In this document: one piece after another, positions 51,221 to 59,138 of the stretch
Layout of the letters: each line of letters opens with the position of its first letter
Position numbering within the stretch: position 1 is the first letter of the stretch
NCBI GenBank assembly: GCA_900170005.1
Contig: LT827128.1
Span: forward strand, 2,414,168-2,478,167
Direction: 5' to 3'
Origin: Gordonibacter massiliensis (ex Traore et al. 2017)
GTDB lineage: Bacteria > Actinomycetota > Coriobacteriia > Coriobacteriales > Eggerthellaceae
DNA: 64,000 bases
The notes under the pieces: model-generated
Databases searched by the model: none
The model's input: only the letters and a program-made list of their open reading frames with translations
Told to the model about the DNA's origin: nothing
Program-made: the position numbers and the translations under genes

Positions 51221-52480
51221 ATGAAACGAATTCCGCTCGTTATCGGATTGGCGGCCGTCGTGGTCGGTGCCGCCGCGTGGGTCTACCAGCTGATCGGCGG
51301 GTTGGCGGTCACCAATATGTCGAACCTGTTCAGCTGGGGATTCTACATCGGCTGCTTCGTGTTTCTCGTCGGCGTTGCGGCAGGAGGCATGATCATCTCG
51401 TCTTCCATCTATCTGTTCGACGTGCAGCGACTGAAACCGTTCGGCAAGATAGCGTCGCTTTCGGCGTTCGCCTGCATCTTGGCCGCCGGCTGCATGGTCA
51501 TCGTGGATTTGGGACGCGCGCAGAACATCGTGCAGATGCTCATACACCCGAACTTCTCGTCGCCGCTCGTGTGGGACATCGTCGTTATAACGCTGTACCT
51601 GGTCCTCACGTTTCTGAGCGTGTACTTCCAGTTGCTGCCCGATTGCAAGCGTTCGGGAAAGCGCTTCTTCAACCGTTGGATAGAGAAGCGCACCGAGGCG
51701 GAAATCGATGCCGTATCGCACCGTTGGTCGCGCATCGTGGCGATCGTGGCGCTACCGGTGGCCGTCCTCATCCACACGGTCACCGCGCTCATATTCGCCA
51801 CGCAGAACGGCCATCCTTGGTGGCACACAGCCATGCTGCCCGCCGATTTCATCGCCATGGCCGTTGCCTCGGGCGGCGCCCTCGTGCTGCTCATCGCCTT
51901 GGCCGCCATCGGGCGTGCGCATTGGCGCGAGCATATGGCCGGGCTTGCCACCATCGCGCGTATTGCCGCGGTCGCGCTGGCCGTCCACTTCTTCTTCGTC
52001 GCGGTCGAGCTCGTGCTGCTCGCTTGGACGGGAGGCGGGGAATCGGCGGCCTTGCTTCAATCGCTCACCGGAACGTGCGGGATTCTTTACGCCCTCGAGA
52101 TCGTGCTCACGGCAGCTGCCATGGCGTTGTTCTTTACCAAGGCGGGTACGAGCAGGCCAACTTTGCTTGCGACCGGATCGATCATAGCGTTGGCGGGCAC
52201 GCTTATCCATCGCCTTATGCTGTTGTATCCGGAATTCGCCTCTTCGAGTCTCTCATTCACCACGGCTACGGGCACAGAATGGCTCTACCCGCTCTCAACG
52301 GGTCGATATCTCATGACGGGGCAGGCTTTCGCCTCAACCTACGCCTATGTGCCGAACATTATCGAAGTGGCGGTTGTGCTGTTGCCCTTCGGCATCCTGC
52401 TGTCGGTTCTCGCACTTATCGCAGAACGCTACCCCATGGTTGGCGCCCCTGCGTCGAAGGCAGACAGCCCCCTGCGTTAG
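51221..52480 (+). CDS. NrfD/PsrC-family membrane subunit
   Basis: The 419-residue protein has about nine to ten membrane helices (for example SNLFSWGFYIGCFVFLVGVA; IVVITLYLVLTFLSVYFQLL; VAIVALPVAVLIHTVTALIF). The opening pattern of a Trp-Gly-Phe segment followed by AAGGMIISSSIYLF fits NrfD/PsrC quinone-interacting anchors, which lack haem. It would take electrons from menaquinol or return them to menaquinone. It completes the three-subunit complex with the two upstream genes. A strong hairpin follows its stop codon. Confidence 0.92.
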   Translation: MKRIPLVIGLAAVVVGAAAWVYQLIGGLAVTNMSNLFSWGFYIGCFVFLVGVAAGGMIISSSIYLFDVQRLKPFGKIASLSAFACILAAGCMVIVDLGRAQNIVQMLIHPNFSSPLVWDIVVITLYLVLTFLSVYFQLLPDCKRSGKRFFNRWIEKRTEAEIDAVSHRWSRIVAIVALPVAVLIHTVTALIFATQNGHPWWHTAMLPADFIAMAVASGGALVLLIALAAIGRAHWREHMAGLATIARIAAVALAVHFFFVAVELVLLAWTGGGESAALLQSLTGTCGILYALEIVLTAAAMALFFTKAGTSRPTLLATGSIIALAGTLIHRLMLLYPEFASSSLSFTTATGTEWLYPLSTGRYLMTGQAFASTYAYVPNIIEVAVVLLPFGILLSVLALIAERYPMVGAPASKADSPLR

Positions 52481-52515
52481 CATCCCCCTCACCGAGCGGT
52501 AACGCTCCGGCAAAC

Positions 52516-52553
52516 CTGATCGGCCCGGCATCCTCCCTTGTCGGGTCGATCAG
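52516..52553 (+). terminator. Hairpin after the molybdoenzyme operon
   Basis: CTGATCGGCCCG pairs with CGGGTCGATCAG (one mismatch) across a 14-nt loop. It is not followed by a clear U-tract, so it may be a weak or factor-assisted terminator or a read-through attenuator between the operon and the regulator gene. Confidence 0.5.
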
Positions 52554-52658
52554 ATAGGATTGATACGAAATTGGCGGGCACCCTGCAAGCACCCCTCCCC
52601 CACGTTCGTGCCCGGGCTCGCGCCACCAAGCCCAAGCGCTTTCGCGAAAGGACGATCA

Positions 52659-53345
52659 ATGCAGTACGCCGATTTGCAGCTCATGGCGAAAACGCCGCTG
52701 TTCAAGAACCTCACGCTCGAGCAAATCGACTACCTTGCCGAACGGAACCGAGGATACACACGCAGCTATAAACGTGGCGACATCCTCCTGGTTGCCGGAG
52801 ACCCCATCGAAACGTGCGGTCTTCTGCTCAAAGGCAAGGTGAAGATCATGACCGAGAGTTATCAGGGCAACCAGTCGATCATCGCCGATATCGGGCCCGG
52901 CGAGTTCTACGGTGAGCCGTTCAACTGGCTTTCATATCCTCGCGTTCCTATAACCGTGCAGGCCAGCGTCAGTACCACCGTGTTTTTCATTGATCTCCGT
53001 ACGTTCATACGACCGACCGGGGGTGCCGATCCGGAAATCGATCAAATTGTCCTCCGCAATATTGTTACCTCGTTTGCCGAGAAGATCATCTTGTTCCGCA
53101 ACAAAGTAGAAGTGCTCAGTCAACGCGGTCTGAGGTCGAAAATTCTCATGACGGTACGGAAATTCGCTGAAAAACAAGGCACGGACACTCCCATCATCCC
53201 TTTTTCGCGCAAAGAGTTTGCCGAATACCTGTGCGTCAACCGCAACTCGCTCACTCGCGAACTTAAAGAAATGGAATTGGCCGGCGACATTGTGGTCATA
53301 GGAAAGCGAATACGATTCTGCCATAAAGAAGAACTGCTTCTCTGA
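52659..53345 (+). CDS. Crp/Fnr-family transcriptional regulator
   Basis: The 228-residue protein has an N-terminal cyclic-nucleotide-binding-like beta-roll (YKRGDILLVAGDPIETCGLL, KGKVKIM, GPGEFYGEPFNWL), a long dimer helix and a C-terminal winged helix (FSRKEFAEYLCVNRNSLTRE). There is no N-terminal cluster of Cys residues, so it is not an FNR-type oxygen sensor. Only Cys54, Cys193 and one Cys near the C-terminus are seen. AAAGGA lies six bases before the ATG. It follows the molybdoenzyme operon on the same strand and probably controls it, as is usual in this group. Confidence 0.92.
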   Translation: MQYADLQLMAKTPLFKNLTLEQIDYLAERNRGYTRSYKRGDILLVAGDPIETCGLLLKGKVKIMTESYQGNQSIIADIGPGEFYGEPFNWLSYPRVPITVQASVSTTVFFIDLRTFIRPTGGADPEIDQIVLRNIVTSFAEKIILFRNKVEVLSQRGLRSKILMTVRKFAEKQGTDTPIIPFSRKEFAEYLCVNRNSLTRELKEMELAGDIVVIGKRIRFCHKEELLL

Positions 53346-53477
53346 CGTTGCCGTGGGAACAGTAGGCAAATATCGTATGCTTTAATGCTGTTATTTGTAA
53401 CAGTTAAGGAAACCGTTCGGCGAGGGAACTCGATACCGATAAAATCCCACTATATTATTAGGTTGAAGGAGGCTGCC

Positions 53478-54647
53478 ATGCTGGGACGTATCGGACGCTT
53501 CGTTGTTTCTTTCGCCGCCTTGGCGGCGTTGGCGTTCGTCGGTTTTGCCTGCACCTCCCAGAATTCCAGCGAAGGAGGTTCAGGATCCATGTTTGCCAAC
53601 TTAGGGAACGATCTCACGTACAACGAGGCCAAGGCGCTGCCGTTGAAGCACGCGGACATCGATCGAAACAACCTGCGCGAGGTGTACTTCGCCGGAGGGT
53701 GCTTCTGGGGCGTCGACGCCTACTTCTCGCTCGTGCCCGGCGTGGCCGACACGGTTTCGGGATACGCCAACGGCACCACCGAGAACCCCACCTACCAGGA
53801 GGTGTGCCGCGGTAACACCGGTTTCGCCGAAACGGTGCGCGTGCGCTACGATCCCTCCGCCGTATCGCTTGAGACGCTCGTCGGGCAGTATTTCGGGCTC
53901 GTCGACCCGCTGAGCGAAAACCGGCAGGGAAACGACGTGGGAACCCAGTACCGCACGGGCGTCTACTACACCGACGAAGCCGACCGCAGCGCGCTTGAAA
54001 AAGCGTTCGAGAGCGAGGAGGCGAACGTCGGGCAGAACCTTGCGGTGGAACTCGAGCCTTTGGCGAACTTCTACGAAGCCGAGGAGTACCATCAGGACTA
54101 CCTCGACAAGAACCCCACCGGCTACTGCCATATCGACTTCTCGGGCCTGAAAGCGTTCGCGGACGACGCGGGCGGCAAGGGCTCGCTCGACCCGACCCGG
54201 TACCAGAAGCTCGACGATCCGGCGCTGCGCTACCAGCTGACGAAAGAGCAGTACGACGTAACGCAGAACGCGGGCACCGAGCGGGCGTACACGGGCGCGT
54301 ACCACGACAACCACGAGCAGGGAATCTACGTGGACGTCGCCACCGGCGAGCCGCTGTTCTCATCGGCCGACAAGTTCGACTCGGGAACCGGATGGCCCAG
54401 CTTCACGAAGCCCATCGACCCCGACGTCGTGGTCAAGCGCGAAGACGGCAGCTACGGCATGGTCCGCACCGAGGTGAGCAGCCGCGTGGGTGATTCGCAC
54501 CTGGGGCACGTGTTCACCGACGGCCCCGCCGACAAGGGCGGCCTGCGCTACTGCATCAACAGCGCCTCCCTGCGCTTCGTTCCCCTCGCCGACATGGATG
54601 CCGAAGGCTACGGCGATTTGAAACCGCTGGTGGAGGATGCGGGCTAG
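53478..54647 (+). CDS. msrAB: Fused methionine sulfoxide reductase A and B, exported
   Basis: The 389-residue protein repairs oxidised methionine in both stereoisomers. A membrane-targeting N-terminus ([19 protein letters not shown]) ends at Cys25. It may be a lipoprotein, but the lipobox is atypical. The MsrA half has catalytic Cys75 in [15 protein letters not shown]; the MsrB half ends with [14 protein letters not shown] (Cys359). MsrB lacks the CxxC zinc ligands, and the usual DSGCGWPSF reads [17 protein letters not shown] lies five bases before the ATG. It stands alone, 132 bp past the Crp/Fnr gene. The family partner is the extracytoplasmic methionine-oxide repair system. Confidence 0.93.
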   Translation: MLGRIGRFVVSFAALAALAFVGFACTSQNSSEGGSGSMFANLGNDLTYNEAKALPLKHADIDRNNLREVYFAGGCFWGVDAYFSLVPGVADTVSGYANGTTENPTYQEVCRGNTGFAETVRVRYDPSAVSLETLVGQYFGLVDPLSENRQGNDVGTQYRTGVYYTDEADRSALEKAFESEEANVGQNLAVELEPLANFYEAEEYHQDYLDKNPTGYCHIDFSGLKAFADDAGGKGSLDPTRYQKLDDPALRYQLTKEQYDVTQNAGTERAYTGAYHDNHEQGIYVDVATGEPLFSSADKFDSGTGWPSFTKPIDPDVVVKREDGSYGMVRTEVSSRVGDSHLGHVFTDGPADKGGLRYCINSASLRFVPLADMDAEGYGDLKPLVEDAG

Positions 54648-54655
54648 GACGCTCC

Positions 54656-54925
54656 CTAGATCTTGTACATGTACTGGAACACGTCTTCGCGTTGGATGAT
54701 GATCTGCATCCCCACGTCCTCGCCCACCTTCTCCAGGCGCTCCTGCACCGTGTTGAAGTCGGCGACCTGGGGGTCGAGCGTGGTGAGCATCGTCATGGAG
54801 AAGATGTCGTCCAGGATGGTCTGGCTGATGTCGTCGATGTTCGCGCCGCAGTCGGCCAGCGCCGTGGCGACGGCGGCCACAACGCCGCTGCGATCCTTGC
54901 CCAGAACGGAGATGACGCACTTCAT
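54656..54925 (-). CDS. ACT-domain protein, UPF0237 type
   Basis: The 89-residue protein is a single ACT domain (MKCVISVLGKDRSGVVAAVA, NIDDISQTILDDIFSM, and a C-terminal amphipathic helix). These small ligand-binding proteins bind amino acids or other small molecules and form dimers. The usual partner in other genomes, a DUF711-type protein, is not next to it here. AAAGGA lies eight bases before the ATG. It converges with msrAB and follows folE by 26 bp on the same strand, suggesting an operon with folE. Ligand unknown. Confidence 0.9.
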   Translation of the reverse strand: MKCVISVLGKDRSGVVAAVATALADCGANIDDISQTILDDIFSMTMLTTLDPQVADFNTVQERLEKVGEDVGMQIIIQREDVFQYMYKI

Positions 54926-54951
54926 AGGTTGGTTCCTTTCCTCTTGCACTA

Positions 54952-55521
54952 TTAATCCCTGCGGGCGAATATGAGCGACAGGGCCTCGGCGCGGGTAGCT
55001 TGGCTGCGCTCGAACGCGCCGCGGACGGCGCTCGTGGTGGTTTTCGCGCCGGCCTTCTTCACGCCGCGCATGCTCATGCACAGATGCTCCGCCTCCAGCA
55101 CCACGATGACGCCCTGGGGGTGCAGCTGCTCGATGAGCGTGTCGGCGATCTGCGAGGTCAGGCGCTCCTGCACCTGCGGGCGCTTCGCGAACACGTCCAC
55201 CAGGCGCGCGAGCTTCGACAATCCGCAAATGCGCCCGTCGGCCGCCGGGATGTAGGCCACGTGCGCCATGCCGAAGAACGGCACCAGGTGGTGCTCGCAC
55301 ATGGAGTAGAACGGGATGTCGCGCACCAGCACCATTTCCTCGTGGTGCTCGTCGAACGTGGTGGCGAAGTGCTCGGCCGGGTCTTGCTCCAGACCCGCGA
55401 ACACCTCCTCGTACATGCGCGCCACGCGCGCCGGCGTCTCGCACAGGCCCTCGCGGTCGGGGTCCTCGCCCACGCCTTCCAGGATGAGCCGCACCCCCGC
55501 CTCTATTTTCGCAGCGTCCAT
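54952..55521 (-). CDS. folE: GTP cyclohydrolase I
   Basis: FolE opens GTP to dihydroneopterin triphosphate, the first step of folate synthesis. The 189-residue protein has the ATG-proximal region [14 protein letters not shown] and the zinc and catalytic motif [12 protein letters not shown] with Cys and His ligands, then [20 protein letters not shown] and [12 protein letters not shown] carrying the second Cys. The length and motifs are standard for type IA enzymes. The ATG at 55521 has a weak AAGACGG upstream. It is followed by the ACT-domain gene. Confidence 0.96.
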   Translation of the reverse strand: MDAAKIEAGVRLILEGVGEDPDREGLCETPARVARMYEEVFAGLEQDPAEHFATTFDEHHEEMVLVRDIPFYSMCEHHLVPFFGMAHVAYIPAADGRICGLSKLARLVDVFAKRPQVQERLTSQIADTLIEQLHPQGVIVVLEAEHLCMSMRGVKKAGAKTTTSAVRGAFERSQATRAEALSLIFARRD

Positions 55522-55754
55522 AACCGTCTTTTCTCGTCGTTGGTCGAATGCATGATAGCACGACGCCTTGCGCCGCCCCGCCCGCAGAGGGCGTCGCGCA
55601 CGGAATCGCCGCGTGCGGAAACGCGCACGAGGGCGGGAAGCACGACGAAACGCGTTCGGAGCGCGTTCGTGAGCGAGCGGCGCAAGACAAGGCAGACCGC
55701 GTTTGGGCGGCGCCAAGCGGGCCGCACTCGTGGCGCGGCGCGGAAGGATGGCCG

Positions 55755-56612
55755 CTACAGGGCCAGCTCCAAACCCACAGGACAGTGGTCGCTGCCGTAG
55801 ACCTCGTCGTAAATGCAGGCGCTCTCGATCTTCGACGCCAACTCGTCGCTCACGAGGAAGTAGTCGATACGCCAGCCGGCGTTCGTCTGCCGCGCCTTGA
55901 AGCGGTAGCTCCACCACGAGTACGCGCCCGTGACGTCGGGATGCAGGTGACGGAACGTGTCCACGAACCCCGCGCCCACCAAATCGGTGAACTTGCCGCG
56001 CTCCTCGTCGGAGAAGCCGGCCTTACCGCGGTTGGGACCGGGATTCTTCAGGTCGATCTCCTGGTGGGCCACGTTGAAGTCGCCGCACATGATCACGGGC
56101 TTCGGGTCGGCCGTCCGGCCGGGCTCGGTGAGCGGCAGCTCGGAAATCGTGGGATGGCCCTCGCCCGGCGCCGGCTGCTCGAAGGGCACGCCGGCGGGCA
56201 GCACGCCCTCTTCGAGCCCCTTGCAGAAGTCGCGGAAGGCGTCGTCCCACTCCATGCGATGCGCGATGCGCGCCAGCTCGTTCTGCGCGTTCGGCGTGTA
56301 CACGTCGACGAACCAGAAGGAGGGAAACTCGAGCGCGACGATGCGCCCCTCGGCGTCCAGGTAGTCGCTGCCCAGGCCGTGCAGCACCTGCAACGGCTCC
56401 TGCTTGCTGAACACGGCCGTGCCGGAGTAGCCCTTCTTCTGGGCGTAGCTCCAGTACTCGCGGTACTGCGGCAAATCGAGCGTGGCCTGACCCTCCTGCA
56501 GTTTCGTTTCCTGCAGGGCCACGACGTCGGCGTCGAGTTCGCACACGATATCCTCGAAGCCCTTCTTCATCACGGCGCGCAAGCCGTTCACGTTCCACGA
56601 GATGAAGCGCAT
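55755..56612 (-). CDS. xth: Exodeoxyribonuclease III
   Basis: The enzyme cuts abasic sites and chews duplex DNA from 3' ends in base excision repair. The 285-residue protein begins [20 protein letters not shown] and has the metal site [36 protein letters not shown], and C-terminal WRIDYFLVS and [11 protein letters not shown], the catalytic His/Asp pair. ATG 56612 was chosen over the ATG at 56618 because GGAGG then has an eight-base spacing. It stands alone on the minus strand. Confidence 0.94.
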   Translation of the reverse strand: MRFISWNVNGLRAVMKKGFEDIVCELDADVVALQETKLQEGQATLDLPQYREYWSYAQKKGYSGTAVFSKQEPLQVLHGLGSDYLDAEGRIVALEFPSFWFVDVYTPNAQNELARIAHRMEWDDAFRDFCKGLEEGVLPAGVPFEQPAPGEGHPTISELPLTEPGRTADPKPVIMCGDFNVAHQEIDLKNPGPNRGKAGFSDEERGKFTDLVGAGFVDTFRHLHPDVTGAYSWWSYRFKARQTNAGWRIDYFLVSDELASKIESACIYDEVYGSDHCPVGLELAL

Positions 56613-56789
56613 GGGCATTGCCTCCCTTCACGCGCCGCCCCTCGAAACGGCGCTTCTCTGCTTACGACCAAGTATAGCGAAGATGAAGGGCTTGTTGAGG
56701 CCAACATAGAACGTCGACCACCTCGGCGTTGTGGCAACACCCTTCCCACCTGGCGAAAAGAAAATCCGTCGGAGATGCGCCGGATGCGC

Positions 56790-56888
56790 GCAAAGTTTAT
56801 GCAAGGTCGAGACGGTCGAGACGTTAGATTCTTGCAAGGTCGACGCGGTCCCGCGACGGCCGGATTACGGTCGCCAAGCAAGGTTGCG
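56790..56888 (+). promoter_or_regulatory. Phased 11-bp direct-repeat array, locus B
   Basis: Nine consecutive 11-bp units start at 56790 and end at 56888: GCAAAGTTTAT, GCAAGGTCGAG, ACGGTCGAGAC, GTTAGATTCTT, GCAAGGTCGAC, GCGGTCCCGCG, ACGGCCGGATT, ACGGTCGCCAA and GCAAGGTTGCG. Eight of nine begin RCRRx, and the four GCAA(A/G)GT units are the clearest. A similar array precedes locus A. The 11-bp spacing suggests cooperative binding of one regulator along one face of DNA. Confidence 0.65.
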
Positions 56889-56988
56889 GAGGTAGGATAG
56901 GAACCACGGAGCGCAAAGGCGGCGCGGTGCCACACCCCTTCCCACCCATGTCCCCTCTTGAAGGGCCTTGCGGAGGGAGGTGGATACC

Positions 56989-57099
56989 ATGACCGATTTG
57001 GTTTTGATTTCGGCGGTGCTTCAGCTGATAGCCAGTGCGGTGTACCTTGCCGCGGTAATACTGGAGCGGCTCCCGGTCCGCAAGGACAGGGAGCCGTAA
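56989..57099 (+). CDS. 36-residue hydrophobic peptide, candidate type I toxin (locus B)
   Basis: ATG 56989 follows GGGAGG with an eight- to nine-base gap. The peptide begins MTDLVLISAVLQLIASAVYL, with a single hydrophobic helix to about residue 25, and ends with a charged tail (RLPVRKDREP). Its sequence differs from the 41-residue peptide of locus A, but the ribosome site, the ACCATG context, the downstream CCAAACCGCC...GGGGAGTTA.CAGCTCCC block and the antisense promoter are shared. The pair therefore looks paralogous. Upstream CCCCTC near 56953 could pair with the ribosome site. Toxin function is inferred. Confidence 0.7.
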   Translation: MTDLVLISAVLQLIASAVYLAAVILERLPVRKDREP

Positions 57100-57160
57100 C
57101 AAAGACCAAACCGCCTAGGCGATTCGAGGGCCGTGGGGAGTTACCAGCTCCCTGCGGTCC
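57100..57160 (-). ncRNA. Predicted antisense RNA, locus B
   Basis: A minus-strand transcript would start near 57160 from the promoter at 57167-57196. Its first part forms the GGGAGCTGGTAACTCCC hairpin and it then runs through CGCCTAGGCG towards the 3' end of the 36-codon gene. The end point is unknown. The evidence is the promoter and conservation with locus A. Confidence 0.45.
57131..57157 (+). other. Conserved hairpin downstream of the locus B gene
   Basis: The CCGTGGGGAG / CTCCCTGCGG stem with the loop TTACCAG (mismatched in the middle) lies 31 bp after the stop codon. The same block occurs after the locus A gene at 26990-27016 (GTGGGGAGTTAGCAGCTCCC). It may act as a terminator or as the antisense pairing region. 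Confidence 0.6.
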
Positions 57161-57166
57161 GCCTGC

Positions 57167-57196
57167 ATTATAGCAAACACGGCCGCTTCATGCCAC
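57167..57196 (-). promoter_or_regulatory. Antisense promoter, locus B
   Basis: GTGGCA (57191-57196) and perfect TATAAT (57167-57172) are 18 bp apart on the minus strand, with TGC before the -10 box. The -35/-10 distance and both flanking bases match locus A exactly. Confidence 0.75.
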
Positions 57197-57279
57197 TTAT
57201 AGCAGTGCGAAAACATGCTCTCACTTCTTAAGCGACCGAACCGAGAAGGTTCGACGCACTCGAGCGGAGCGTCGGCCTC

Positions 57280-57750
57280 TTATTTGTGATACGGTTCGCC
57301 TCGCGATATCTTCTGGGCGCGGTACAGCTGCTCCAGCAGCACGACGCGGGCCAGGTTGTGCGGAAGCGTGATGGGACCGAACGAAAGGGTCTCGTCCGCG
57401 CGCGCACGCACGGCCTCGCTTACGCCGTCCGAACCCCCGATGACGAACGATATATCGCTCGATCCCCCCAGCTTGAGCGCGTCGATGCGCCGCGATAGCC
57501 CCTCGCTCGAGCGCTCCTTGCCGTCGATGGCCAGCAGCACCACGTGCGTTGCGTCGGGAAGCGCCGCCAGGATCGCGGCGCCTTCGCGCTCGCGCGCCGC
57601 GTCGACGCCCCCCGCCCGCGCGGGATCGACGTCGGCGACCTCCTTCACCACCGTCTTCCCATACGGCTGCAGGCGTTTGAGGTACTCGGCGCAAGCGTCC
57701 GTCCAGAACCGCTCCTTCAGCTTCCCCACCGCCACCACCGTGAATTTCAT
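57280..57750 (-). CDS. rlmH: 23S rRNA (pseudouridine1915-N3)-methyltransferase
   Basis: RlmH methylates the pseudouridine at position 1915 of 23S rRNA after ribosome assembly. The 156-residue protein is a small SPOUT knotted methyltransferase with LLAIDGKERSSEGLSRRI, FVIGGSDGVSEAVRARA and LPHNLARVVLLEQLYRAQKI, the SAM-binding knot. It ends YHK, as is typical. The ATG at 57750 has a weak GACGGGG site. It stands alone. The MITE-like repeat at 57832 lies upstream. Confidence 0.96.
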   Translation of the reverse strand: MKFTVVAVGKLKERFWTDACAEYLKRLQPYGKTVVKEVADVDPARAGGVDAAREREGAAILAALPDATHVVLLAIDGKERSSEGLSRRIDALKLGGSSDISFVIGGSDGVSEAVRARADETLSFGPITLPHNLARVVLLEQLYRAQKISRGEPYHK

Positions 57751-57831
57751 GAATACCCCGTCTCGCACCTTCGATTTGCATCGTGGCACATGATAGCGCA
57801 TGCGAAGGGAAGGGGTCGCACCGGTTCCCCT

Positions 57832-57935
57832 GTAGGGGCGATCTCCTGATCGCCCGTTCCGGCGAAGCCGGAAAAGCAACCGAGGGCCGCGTTCTCGCGC
57901 TTCGCGCGAGCGGGCGATCAGGAGATCGCCCCTAC
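57832..57935. repeat. Inverted repeat with perfect 25-bp arms, MITE-like
   Basis: The left arm at 57832-57856 starts GTAGGGGCGATCTCCTGATC and the right arm at 57911-57935 is its exact complement ending CGCCCCTAC. A smaller stem (GCTTCGCGCGAGC) lies between. The ends CCTGTAGGGG and CCCCTACGGGG mirror those of the element at 42394. The gene-free stretch 57751-58114 holds this element and the terminator below. Confidence 0.9.
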
Positions 57936-57984
57936 GGGGGTCGCCATTACAGGTGGAGTCAAGACGACCGTCGGCTAATCGGGC

Positions 57985-58025
57985 AGAAAGAAAGAAGGCC
58001 GGGACTTCGAATCGAAGCCCCGGCC
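57985..58025 (-). terminator. Intrinsic terminator of the N-acetyltransferase gene
   Basis: On the minus strand GGCCGGGGCTTCGA pairs with TCGAAGTCCCGGCC across a two-base loop, then CTTCTTTCTTTCTG. It lies about 90 bp after the stop codon. Confidence 0.75.
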
Positions 58026-58114
58026 AAACGTCTACCGTGCTTGGAGAACCCGACCAGCATGCCGGCCGCCTGCGCAAAGGGGGCTTGGCGAAGAGCCTCG
58101 ACGGCTCGCAGCGG

Positions 58115-58945
58115 CTAGTCGGGCAGCACGATATCGAAGTATGCTTCCAGCAGCGTGCGGAACTCGGCGTCCGTTTCCACGATGCGCGTCTCCTTGCCTT
58201 CGGCCGTCACGCGCACGAACCGGTCCTTGGTGATGGATACGTTGCCGTCCTCCGTGCGGCGGTTGACCATCCTCCACTGCGTGAACACGGAGTCGGGGTG
58301 CGTCGAGCAGTAATAGGAAAGCGGCACGCAATCGGTGAGGGCCGCCGGAGCGTCGAGCAGGGCGAACACCGGCGTGGGCTCCACGGCTTCCCCGCCCTCT
58401 TTCGCAGCCGCGAGCTTCGCGGCGCTTCCGCAGTAGATAACGTGCCACCAGCACGAATCATGCAGCTCCACGCGGAACACCTGCCCGCGCGACTCGAACT
58501 CCGCTCCGTCGACAAGGGGGATGGCGCAGGCCGGCGTGGGTCCGCCGTAACCGACCTCGGCGATGTAGCGCTGCCCGTCCACTGTCGCGATGATGCCCCG
58601 ATGCAGTATGGGGTACACGTAGCCGCGGTCCTTCAGACTGCGCCCCAAGCACGGCATGGTCTCGACGCCCGCGTCTTTGAGAAGCGCATCGAACAGCGCG
58701 TTGAGCTCGAAGCAGTAGCCTCCGCGCTTGCCTGCGACGATCTTCTCGAACAATTCCGGTATGCCAAGCGAGATGGGTCGGTGATAGTCGCACACGTCCA
58801 GATTCTCGAAGGGGATGCTGCACTGGTGCGCGAAGATGATCCGGTCGAGATCGTCCTTGGTCAACGGGCTCTTCGGTCGATCAAGGCCCAGCCTTTCCCA
58901 GTACCGATCGACATCCGGCAGATCCTCGTAGAGTTCCTCGTACAT
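58115..58945 (-). CDS. nat: Arylamine N-acetyltransferase
   Basis: NAT enzymes use acetyl-CoA to acetylate aromatic amines and hydrazines, including drugs. The 276-residue protein has the catalytic cysteine in KRGGYCFELNALF (Cys78), the His region YVYPILHRGII (His115), then YIAEVGYGG. The usual sequence there is DVGFG, so the catalytic Asp of the Cys-His-Asp triad is Glu130. Other family features (FENLDVC, LVDGAEFESR) are present. ATG 58945 has AAGGG six bases upstream; 13 extra codons upstream lack a site. It stands alone. Gut bacteria with this enzyme can acetylate drugs, but activity here is not shown. Confidence 0.9.
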   Translation of the reverse strand: MYEELYEDLPDVDRYWERLGLDRPKSPLTKDDLDRIIFAHQCSIPFENLDVCDYHRPISLGIPELFEKIVAGKRGGYCFELNALFDALLKDAGVETMPCLGRSLKDRGYVYPILHRGIIATVDGQRYIAEVGYGGPTPACAIPLVDGAEFESRGQVFRVELHDSCWWHVIYCGSAAKLAAAKEGGEAVEPTPVFALLDAPAALTDCVPLSYYCSTHPDSVFTQWRMVNRRTEDGNVSITKDRFVRVTAEGKETRIVETDAEFRTLLEAYFDIVLPD

Positions 58946-59138
58946 GCGGCACCCTTCTCGCAGACGCCGCGCAGCCCTTCGCATTCCAGGCGCGGCGGCG
59001 ATCCCCTTACCATTGCCGGATCATTCTACGGTGGAATGCCGGAGCCGCGCTTCCCTCTACAGGGTCTATAAGCTTCGATAGATCGGCCCGAAAGGCTGAA
59101 TTTCGCCAAGTGGCCCGTGGGCTGGGCAGGGAAAGGCC

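Noticed and set aside
55522-55754. An N-terminal extension of folE or an extra small gene
   Set aside because: The frame upstream of ATG 55521 is long but shows no similarity and lies in low-complexity sequence with no ribosome site.
57751-58077. An N-terminal extension of RlmH
   Set aside because: The extra frame runs through the perfect inverted repeat and the known RlmH start is at 57750, giving the standard 156-residue length.
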